Assembly (NCBI GenBank): GCA_017398825.1
Contig: JAFQEV010000025.1
Coordinates: 1 to 36,760, forward strand
Length of the DNA stretch: 36,760 nucleotides
Reading direction: 5' to 3'
From: Clostridia bacterium
GTDB taxonomy: Bacteria; Bacillota; Clostridia; Christensenellales; Borkfalkiaceae
Position numbers and translations under genes: made by a program. The notes beneath the pieces are model-generated. The model searched no databases and had not been told where the DNA came from. It saw nothing but the letters and a program-made list of their open reading frames with translations. Shown one piece after another: positions 9,579-15,693 of the stretch. Position 1 is the stretch's first letter, and each line of letters begins with the position of its first letter.

Positions 9579-10949
9579 TTAAAATTTGAGGTCGGAATAT
9601 TTTTCTACGAGTTCGATAAGCTCGCCCGTCGATATGGGGGTTTGACGCTCGTTTTCGTATTCGTTGTCAACCCACTCTTTAATTTTTACAACTAAGTCAC
9701 TCTTCTTATCAACCTCGTTTGGCGTACCAGCGAGTTTGTAATAGCTGTTTATCCAGTACGCAATACCAGCTAAGCCTGAGGTTTTTGAAATAGTTACGGT
9801 TGCAGGGCGATTTAAAATTTTACCCGTATCGAAAATATTGTAGATTTCCTCATCTTTTAAAAGTCCGTCCGCGTGAATACCAGCTCTCGTTTGATTGAAA
9901 TAATCGCCAACAAACGGAGTCATCGGCGGAATTACGTAACCCATTTCCTTTCTGAAATACTCTTTAATTTCAGTAATAACCGTGGGGTCCATACCGTCGA
10001 ACGTTCCGCGCAAGGACGCATACTCCATAACCATCGCCTCGAGCGGAATATTGCCCGTTCTCTCGCCGATACCAAGGAGTGAACAGTTAACCGCACTCGC
10101 GCCGTAAAGCCACGCAGCAGTCGCGTTAGATACCGCCTTATAGAAGTCGTTATGACCGTGCCACTCAATCTGCTCGCTCGGAACGCCCGCATACTTCTTA
10201 ATACCGTAAATAATACCGGGAACACTTCTTGGAAGTGACGTTTCAGAGAACGGTATGCCATAACCCATAGTATCGCACGCTCTAATTTTAACGGGAATTC
10301 CAGCTTGCTCGGAAAGGTCGTGGAGGGCGTGGATAAAGGGAATTACAAATCCGTAGAAGTCCGCTCTCGTAATATCTTCAAAATGGCATCTTGGCTTAAT
10401 GCCCGCGTCAAACGCAGCTTGAAATATAGAGAGATAGTGCTCCATAGCTTGTTTTCTCGTCATCTTGAGCTTTTTGAATATGTGATAGTCAGAACAAGAA
10501 ACGAGTATACCCGTTTCTTTAATATCCATCTCTTTAACGAGCTTAAAGTCTTCCTTCGTCGCCCTTATCCAAGATGTGATTTCAGGGAACTTAAGCCCAA
10601 GCTCACGGCACTTATCGAGCGCCTCTCTATCCTTTTTGCTATAGATAAAGAATTCAGTTTGGCGAATGATACCGTTAGGACCGCCAAGCTTGTTCATAAG
10701 CTTGTAAAGGTCAACTATTTGCTTTACGGAATACGGCTCAACCGCCTGTTGCCCGTCACGCATCGTAGTGTCCGTTATATAAATTTTTTCAGGCATATCC
10801 ATCGGCGAACGGCGTTGGTTGAACACAACTTTCGGAACTTCGTCATAAGGATAAATTTCTCTATATAAATTAGGCTCGCGTATATCTTGTAAAGTATACC
10901 TATAAGTTTCTTGCTCTAAAAGATTAGTCTTTTCTGATAATTTAAGCAT
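9579..10949 (-). CDS. Re-citrate synthase-like enzyme (HMGL/isopropylmalate synthase family)
   Basis: The 456-residue protein belongs to the DRE-TIM metallolyase family. It shows the motif DTTMRDGQQA near residue 58, CHFEDITRADFYG near 185, the metal-binding HGHND near 260 and GERTGNIPLEA near 292. This family includes the (Re)-citrate synthase characterised in Clostridium kluyveri, and also homocitrate and isopropylmalate synthases. The operon with aconitase and isocitrate dehydrogenase, with no leucine or lysine genes nearby, makes citrate formation from acetyl-CoA and oxaloacetate the best reading. I moved the start to ATG 10949, because AAGGAG ends 6 bases upstream; the longer frame to 10991 would begin inside the operator. 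Homocitrate synthase remains a possible alternative. Confidence 0.85.
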   Translation of the reverse strand: MLKLSEKTNLLEQETYRYTLQDIREPNLYREIYPYDEVPKVVFNQRRSPMDMPEKIYITDTTMRDGQQAVEPYSVKQIVDLYKLMNKLGGPNGIIRQTEFFIYSKKDREALDKCRELGLKFPEITSWIRATKEDFKLVKEMDIKETGILVSCSDYHIFKKLKMTRKQAMEHYLSIFQAAFDAGIKPRCHFEDITRADFYGFVIPFIHALHDLSEQAGIPVKIRACDTMGYGIPFSETSLPRSVPGIIYGIKKYAGVPSEQIEWHGHNDFYKAVSNATAAWLYGASAVNCSLLGIGERTGNIPLEAMVMEYASLRGTFDGMDPTVITEIKEYFRKEMGYVIPPMTPFVGDYFNQTRAGIHADGLLKDEEIYNIFDTGKILNRPATVTISKTSGLAGIAYWINSYYKLAGTPNEVDKKSDLVVKIKEWVDNEYENERQTPISTGELIELVEKYSDLKF

Positions 10950-10972
10950 AGCAATCTCCTTTTTGTGTTTTA

Positions 10973-10991
10973 TTTGTATATTTGTATACAA
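10973..10991. promoter_or_regulatory. Probable GntR operator
   Basis: TTGTATACAA (10982-10991) is a perfect 10-base palindrome that touches the -10 box of the citrate operon. A direct repeat of TTTGTATA (10973-10980 and 10981-10988) extends it downstream. Its position would block the promoter. Assignment to the GntR protein of the same operon is inference. Confidence 0.6.
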
Positions 10992-11019
10992 TTATACATT
11001 TATTTGTTCCCCCTGTCAA
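10991..11019 (-). promoter_or_regulatory. Consensus sigma-A promoter of the citrate operon
   Basis: Read on the minus strand, TTGACA (11014-11019) and TATAAT (10991-10996) are exactly 17 bases apart. Both hexamers are perfect consensus. The strength of the core promoter suggests that control is by repression. Confidence 0.9.
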
Positions 11020-11102
11020 CACTTTAGCGATATATATTTAAAAATATATAAAATTTTCCGAAACAATTAGTGGTATTTTATAGGGAGAAGATTTTTTGCA
11101 TT

Positions 11103-11131
11103 AAAAAAGCGCAAGTTAGTTGCGCTTTTTT
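11103..11131 (-). terminator. Terminator overlapping the spoIIID stop
   Basis: Stem AAAAAAGCGCAA / TTGCGCTTTTTT (11103-11114 with 11120-11131) followed on the minus strand by T-rich sequence. The 5' arm on that strand is made of the last spoIIID codons (Lys-Lys-Arg), so coding and termination signals share the same bases. Confidence 0.85.
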
Positions 11132-11376
11132 TGTTGTTCGTATTTAGTTTTAGTGGCAAGACCGCCACGAATATGGCGTTCGGAAAGGTTAATTTCTAAA
11201 ACCTTTTTAACTTTATCGTATAAATAGAGCGAAATAGGCTCTAAACGCTCAGTCATATCTTTATGTACGGTGGACTTGCCCACCCCGAATACGCTTGCAG
11301 TTTTTCTAACCGTTGCGCCGTGTTTAACGATGTATTCCGCCTCGAGAATAACTCTATTATATGTCCTCTTATTCAA
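11116..11376 (-). CDS. spoIIID: Sporulation transcription regulator SpoIIID
   Basis: A small DNA-binding protein that in Bacillus and Clostridium acts in the mother cell on sigma-E dependent genes. The 86 residues include the signature helix-turn-helix TVRKTASVFGVGKSTVHKDMTERL (about residues 22-45) and the C-terminal basic IRGGLATKTKY segment, which align with B. subtilis SpoIIID. The start codon is TTG at 11376. No upstream ATG gives a better N-terminus, and AGAGG lies only four bases before it, with a more distant AGGAG. A terminator precedes it (11421-11442), so it has its own promoter, possibly sigma-E type, around the sequence CATACCTT. It is monocistronic. Confidence 0.95.
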   Translation of the reverse strand: MNKRTYNRVILEAEYIVKHGATVRKTASVFGVGKSTVHKDMTERLEPISLYLYDKVKKVLEINLSERHIRGGLATKTKYEQQKKRN

Positions 11377-11420
11377 AACCTCTATCTCCTACAACTAAGG
11401 TATGAGAGAGGTAAACAAAA

Positions 11421-11442
11421 AATGCGTGCTTTCGCACGCATT
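11421..11442 (-). terminator. Terminator downstream of the PFL-family gene
   Basis: Stem AATGCGTGC / GCACGCATT with a GAAA tetraloop on the minus strand, followed by TTTTGTTTA. It closes the ACT-PFL transcript after the structured repeat at 11471-11582. Confidence 0.9.
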
Positions 11443-11470
11443 AATTCTTAAGATTGTTAAACTACGCAAA

Positions 11471-11582
11471 TTAAGGCGTTAGTTTGGGTGTTAGACGAGG
11501 CTCACGAAAGTTATAGGCTGAGATAGACCTTGTTGGTCATCGAAGTCTATCACTTGAGTAGAAACGAAGTATAACGCCTAAA
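11471..11582. repeat. Structured repeat element, copy 1
   Basis: This non-coding stretch starts about 11 bases after the stop codon of the PFL-family gene (minus strand). It is closed by AGGCGTTA (11474-11481) pairing with TAACGCCT (11572-11579). Inside are the core CGAGGCTCA (11496-11504) and the bulged hairpin GAT-A-GACC / GGTC-ATC with loop TTGTT (11522-11541). The same core and hairpin occur in the copies at 33994, 34130 and 35017. A terminator follows on the minus strand. It could be a 3'-UTR RNA or a small mobile palindromic repeat; the functional strand is not certain. Confidence 0.7.
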
Positions 11583-11590
11583 ATAACGGA

Positions 11591-12940
11591 TTAATTTTTG
11601 TTACCGTGTATCGGCGCAGGAATACGACCGCCGCGCGATATGAATTTTTCCGCCGACTTGTTGTGTACGGGCATAATGGGTGCGCGACCGAGTAGACCGC
11701 CAAACTCAACGTATTCTCCAACCGTTTTGTTGGGAACGGGAATAATTCTAACAGCGGTAGTTTTGTTGTTCACCATACCGATTGCCATCTCGTCTGCTAT
11801 AAGTGCGGAAATGGTAGATACGGGAGTGTCACCAGGGATTGCTACCATATCGATACCAACCGAGCAAACTGCCGTCATTGCCTCGAGTTTTGAAAGAGTA
11901 AGCGAACCGCTTTCCGCAGCGTTTATCATACCGATATCCTCGCTGACCGGAATAAATGCACCGGATAAACCACCAACGTTAGAGCATGCCATAACGCCAC
12001 CCTTTTTAACAGCGTCGTTAAGAAGTGCAAGGCAAGCGGTTGTGCCGTGGCAACCAACCTCTTCTAAACCCATTTCCTCTAATATATGGCCAACGCTATC
12101 GCCGATAACGGGCGTAGGAGCAAGAGAGAGGTCAACTATACCGCGTTCAGCACCTAAGCGCTTGCTAGCCTCGTCTAAAACGAGATTTCCAACCCTCGTA
12201 ATCTTAAACGCCGTCTTTTTAACCGTTTCAGCAAGCTCGGTAATAGACGCGTTGGGAATTGATTTTAAGGCGTGTTGAACAACGCCCGGACCTGAAACGC
12301 CAACGTTTACAACGCAATCGCCCTCGCCAACGCCGTGGAATGCGCCAGCCATAAAGGGATTATCTTCAACAGCGTTACAAAACGCTACGAATTTGGCAGC
12401 GCCTAACCCGTCCTTCGTGATATCTGCAGCGCGCTTTACTACCTCGCCTACGAGCTTTACCGCGTCCATATTAATACCTGCTCTCGTAGAGCCTACGTTA
12501 ACGGAAGAACAAAGCCTATCGGTCTTTGATAAAACCTCGGGGATAGAGAGGATAAAACTCTTTTCACTCTCCGTCATAGACTTGTGAACGAGAGCGGAAT
12601 ATCCGCCTATAAAATCAACCCCGATTTCCTTTGCAGCCCTATCGAGTGCCAAGGCAACTTCAAGCTCTTCGCCCATAAATTTAGCGGTTAAAAAGCTTGC
12701 AGGGGTAACGGATACCCTCTTGTTTACTACGGGAACGCCGTACTCAACCGATAAGTCGTTTGCAACCTTTACTATGTTTTGACCTCTTTTGCAAATAAGG
12801 TCGTATACGGCGGTTGCGGTATCCTTTACAGTATCTCTAATGCACCCGAAAAGCGATATACCCATGGTAATCGTTCTTATATCGAAGTGCTCCTTTTCGA
12901 CCATGTTTATGGTCTCTATAATCTCACTCGTTTTAATCAT
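11591..12940 (-). CDS. PFL family protein (DUF711/UPF0210)
   Basis: A 449-residue conserved protein of unknown biochemical role, distantly related to glycyl-radical/PFL folds by family name only. Recognisable features are the N-terminal segment [14 protein letters not shown], the glycine-rich [19 protein letters not shown] near residue 223, and a C-terminal region ending in [20 protein letters not shown]. No glycyl-radical RVxGY motif is visible, so formate-lyase activity should not be assumed. It starts one base after the stop of the ACT-domain gene, the conserved partner of this family, with an AAGGTG site. The pair is widespread in Firmicutes and archaea. Confidence 0.9.
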   Translation of the reverse strand: MIKTSEIIETINMVEKEHFDIRTITMGISLFGCIRDTVKDTATAVYDLICKRGQNIVKVANDLSVEYGVPVVNKRVSVTPASFLTAKFMGEELEVALALDRAAKEIGVDFIGGYSALVHKSMTESEKSFILSIPEVLSKTDRLCSSVNVGSTRAGINMDAVKLVGEVVKRAADITKDGLGAAKFVAFCNAVEDNPFMAGAFHGVGEGDCVVNVGVSGPGVVQHALKSIPNASITELAETVKKTAFKITRVGNLVLDEASKRLGAERGIVDLSLAPTPVIGDSVGHILEEMGLEEVGCHGTTACLALLNDAVKKGGVMACSNVGGLSGAFIPVSEDIGMINAAESGSLTLSKLEAMTAVCSVGIDMVAIPGDTPVSTISALIADEMAIGMVNNKTTAVRIIPVPNKTVGEYVEFGGLLGRAPIMPVHNKSAEKFISRGGRIPAPIHGNKN

Positions 12941-12941
12941 T

Positions 12942-13211
12942 TTACACCTTGTGCATAGCGTCGAACACCTCTTCGTGTTGAAGGTGGATAGAAACGCCGA
13001 TTTCCTCTCCTAACGCCTTTAATTGCTCTCTTAATTCCTTCATGGAAAGGGGAGAGTTTGCAATGTTAACGAGCATAATCATAGTAAACGTAGACTGCAT
13101 AATAGTTTGAGAAATATCTTCTATATTTACGTTATTTGATGCAAGTAAATTGCTAACGCTTGCGATAATACCCGGCTTATCCTTGCCGATTACCGTTAAA
13201 ATACACTTCAT
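12942..13211 (-). CDS. ACT-domain protein (UPF0237)
   Basis: An 89-residue protein consisting of one ACT domain: [37 protein letters not shown] spans the first strand-helix-strand unit. ACT domains usually bind small ligands such as amino acids. It is the first gene of a two-gene operon with the PFL-family protein, so it may sense a ligand for that protein. An AGGAG site sits before the ATG. Confidence 0.9.
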   Translation of the reverse strand: MKCILTVIGKDKPGIIASVSNLLASNNVNIEDISQTIMQSTFTMIMLVNIANSPLSMKELREQLKALGEEIGVSIHLQHEEVFDAMHKV

Positions 13212-13237
13212 TTTCGTACTCCTAATGCTTTTTCTAA

Positions 13238-13266
13238 ATTGTACTATAATTGAGTTTTTAAGTCAA
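13238..13266 (-). promoter_or_regulatory. Sigma-A promoter of the ACT-PFL operon
   Basis: TTGACT (13261-13266) and TACAAT (13238-13243), read on the minus strand, are 17 bases apart. They lie within the last codons of the upstream yihY-like gene. Confidence 0.75.
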
Positions 13267-14053
13267 TCTTTTTAAGGTGCTTAAGCCTGCCTATTTGATA
13301 TGCGTTTATAACGAACCCGTCAACTAAACAGCGCATTATAATAAACAGCCAGCCAAAAAACACAGGGATAACGGATATCTTGCCGTAAATTTCCCCGTAG
13401 GTTGCAAAAAATTTAACGTAGAGTATAAAAACAAAGGTAAAAATAACCGAAAAAACACACGTGTAAAAGCTACCCTTGAAAACCTCTTTTATTCTTATTT
13501 TATAGGGGCACGTAAATAAATTTATGCAAATTACTGCTACAAGCGAGATGAAAAATAGCGCTATAACGTTTACGATAGAGCCTAAAATCTTTCCTAATAG
13601 TCCATATATGTGGACTGATAAAAACGCGTATAACACTAAGCAAAAGGCAACGACCAAGCTAATTATAACCGTGCCTATTATGGAAAAAACTCTCAAAAAC
13701 AACCCACCGCTCGCCTTGCAATTGTAGATAAACTCGCCCGTCAGTTTTAAGTGAACGAACAAGTTTGCCGAGGAATATATTGCAATTATTCCTGCGATTG
13801 CGTTTCCGCCTGCCGAAAGCTTGCTCGTTGCACCTATAATAAACGTTTTAACCTCGTCGAACTCGCTGATGCTAAAAACCTTGGTGATGATTGAAAGGTC
13901 GTTTCCAAACAGCGCAAGAACCAAACTTAATAGATATGCCGTTGGCACTAGCCCAAGCACAGTAAAAAACACCAGCGCCCCAGCAAGCGTTGCACTCCTT
14001 TTACTCCGCTTAAATTCATTAAAATGCTTAACGCCATTAAAAAACCCGAGCAT
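13244..14053 (-). CDS. YihY/BrkB-like inner membrane protein
   Basis: A 269-residue polytopic protein with about six hydrophobic segments: TLAGALVFFTVLGLVPTAYL near residue 22, AGGNAIAGIIAIYSSANLFV near 77, an Ile/Val-rich helix near 122-150, and three more towards the C-terminus. The arrangement and YSSANLFVHLK resemble the YihY/BrkB family (once annotated as ribonuclease BN); the transported molecule, if any, is unknown. The apparent ATG at 14053 lies inside an intrinsic terminator hairpin (14045-14071), and no good ribosome binding site precedes it. No better in-frame start is visible, so expression may depend on read-through of that hairpin. Confidence 0.75.
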   Translation of the reverse strand: MLGFFNGVKHFNEFKRSKRSATLAGALVFFTVLGLVPTAYLLSLVLALFGNDLSIITKVFSISEFDEVKTFIIGATSKLSAGGNAIAGIIAIYSSANLFVHLKLTGEFIYNCKASGGLFLRVFSIIGTVIISLVVAFCLVLYAFLSVHIYGLLGKILGSIVNVIALFFISLVAVICINLFTCPYKIRIKEVFKGSFYTCVFSVIFTFVFILYVKFFATYGEIYGKISVIPVFFGWLFIIMRCLVDGFVINAYQIGRLKHLKKIDLKTQL

Positions 14054-14071
14054 ACAAACAGTATGCTCGGG
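14045..14071 (-). terminator. Terminator overlapping the start of the YihY-like gene
   Basis: An 11-bp perfect stem CCCGAGCATAC / GTATGCTCGGG with loop TGTTT on the minus strand is followed directly by TTTTTT. It ends the operon of the EF-G-like, PfkB and HD genes. The 3' arm and the T-tract are the first five codons of the next gene. Confidence 0.92.
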
Positions 14072-14084
14072 AAGTTTGTTTTTA

Positions 14085-14747
14085 TTATAACATTCTAACG
14101 TTATTTATAATAAGTCCGTACTTATACCCCATAAGCTCAGCAGCCTTAGTGCACATAAGCATACGGCTGTGATAAATTTCAAAATAATCGGCAACGGAAC
14201 AAATGGTATCATCCGTTTCGATAACGGTATCTATCCTCTTGTTTTCCTTATCAACGTTAACAAAAGAACGGTTAACGGCTAAGTTTACTCTATCGTGAAT
14301 GTTGGTATCCTCGTTTATCACCTTGTGGCGAACTCTCGATTTGTGAACGTCAGACTTATCAGCAATTATTAATGCGGACGTCAACACGCTCACAGGCACT
14401 CCGTTTTTCTCATCGTGATTTCCGATTGCCATCATAATCTCAGCCGAGTCAGAATAACTCATTCCAAGCCTGTTCAAAATGCCGTACGCAAGAAGTGCTC
14501 CACTACCTGCGTGATCGTAACGAGATAGAGAATTACCTATATCGTGAAGATATCCTGCAATTTCGCCAAGGCGAACGAGATTTGCAGAATTTCCCGTTTC
14601 TTTAAGTATCATACCCGTCCACGTAGAAACTATCGACGCGTGCCTAACGGAATGCTCGGTGTACGCAAGCGCGTCAATTTGCTTTTCGCTCGTTTTTATT
14701 AAGACTTTTACCTCTTCGTCGTTTTTAAGGTCTTTTATGTTAATCAT
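14085..14747 (-). CDS. HD-domain protein (putative phosphohydrolase)
   Basis: A 220-residue protein with an HD metal-dependent phosphohydrolase domain. The residues seen are H in EHSVRHASIVS near residue 32, the HD pair in GYLHDIGNSLSRYDHAGSGA near 68, a second metal-site region GNHDEKNGVPVS near 110, and D in LIIADKSDVHKSRVR near 128. Such domains hydrolyse nucleotides or cyclic nucleotides, but the substrate here is not deducible. It is the third gene of a unit with an EF-G-like protein and a PfkB kinase and is followed by a strong terminator. Confidence 0.85.
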   Translation of the reverse strand: MINIKDLKNDEEVKVLIKTSEKQIDALAYTEHSVRHASIVSTWTGMILKETGNSANLVRLGEIAGYLHDIGNSLSRYDHAGSGALLAYGILNRLGMSYSDSAEIMMAIGNHDEKNGVPVSVLTSALIIADKSDVHKSRVRHKVINEDTNIHDRVNLAVNRSFVNVDKENKRIDTVIETDDTICSVADYFEIYHSRMLMCTKAAELMGYKYGLIINNVRML

Positions 14748-14754
14748 AAAGTTA

Positions 14755-15678
14755 TTATGCCTTTTCTACAAAAATTTTACCGTAAATCTCTTCAAATTTA
14801 TCGCGATAGAACAAATTTGTTCCGGGCGTTGTGATTGACGCCGTGCCCGCGGCAACCGCGTTTCTAAGTATTTCCACCTTATCAGCGCCTTGCTCTATCA
14901 TAACCGATGCCGCTGCAATCATACTATCGCCAGCGCCTACCGTAGAGTTTACCGCAACCGACGTACTCTTACAAAAATAGGAATTACCACCGTCAGTTAA
15001 AATTGCCCCCTCCCTTCCAAGCGAAAGCAATACGTTTTGAGCACCTTCGTCGATTAAACGGTAGCAAGCGTCGAGCATTTCCTTTCGAGTAGATAGCGTT
15101 TTACCTGCAACCTGCTCAAGCTCTCTAAGGTTTGGCTTTACCATATACACGCCTGCCGAAAGTGCTTTAGTTAGCTTTTCGCCCTCGGTATCAACAATTA
15201 CCTTTGCCGTGCCTTTTACCGATTTTGCAAGCTTAAAATAGTAATCGTCTTCTACTGCCGTTGGCAAAGAACCACTCATAATTACTACGGATGCGCTCGG
15301 TGAAAGCGTTTCCACTAAACTAAGTAATTTTTGCTGATTTTCCTTGCTGACGGGTTCGCCTTTATCGTTGATTTCGGTGAGCATTGAACGATTGTCAACT
15401 ATTTTATAATTCGTTCTAACGTGGCCTTTATTCCAAACAAAAGAGTTTTTTACCCCCTCTCTATCGAGATTAGTTACGAATAAACTGCCCTCGTTATCGT
15501 ACATAAAGCCGGTGGCGAAACTATCGCCACCAAGCCTTTTTACACCTATTGCGGAGTTGAGCGCCTTGCCCGAATAAGTTACTATTTTATTGTTTACCCT
15601 ATTAAGCCGTCCCACCACTAACTGCTCGATTTCCATCGTGCAGTCGATACTCGGGTTAGGACATACGCTCAAAATCAT
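14755..15678 (-). CDS. PfkB-family sugar kinase, 1-phosphofructokinase-like
   Basis: A 307-residue cytosolic kinase of the ribokinase/PfkB family. The N-terminus ILSVCPNPSIDCTMEIEQL and the glycine-rich YSGKALNSAIGVKRLGG near residue 35 are typical of the FruK/LacC branch. The C-terminal signature NSTVGAGDSMIAAASVMIEQG near residue 245 contains the catalytic aspartate. Likely reactions are fructose-1-phosphate or tagatose-6-phosphate phosphorylation. No PTS permease or DeoR regulator lies beside it, so the substrate is uncertain. It sits between the EF-G-like and HD genes, with an AAAGGGG site upstream. Confidence 0.85.
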   Translation of the reverse strand: MILSVCPNPSIDCTMEIEQLVVGRLNRVNNKIVTYSGKALNSAIGVKRLGGDSFATGFMYDNEGSLFVTNLDREGVKNSFVWNKGHVRTNYKIVDNRSMLTEINDKGEPVSKENQQKLLSLVETLSPSASVVIMSGSLPTAVEDDYYFKLAKSVKGTAKVIVDTEGEKLTKALSAGVYMVKPNLRELEQVAGKTLSTRKEMLDACYRLIDEGAQNVLLSLGREGAILTDGGNSYFCKSTSVAVNSTVGAGDSMIAAASVMIEQGADKVEILRNAVAAGTASITTPGTNLFYRDKFEEIYGKIFVEKA

Positions 15679-15693
15679 TACTATACCCCTTTA

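Noticed and set aside
10305..10868. A 187-codon plus-strand frame across the Re-citrate synthase-like gene
   Set aside because: No ribosome binding site and no recognisable domain; the opposite frame carries all family motifs.
10950..11102. A riboswitch or T-box leader for the citrate operon
   Set aside because: The leader from the predicted start to the ATG is only about 35 bases and holds the operator and ribosome binding site; no terminator or T-box sequence is present.
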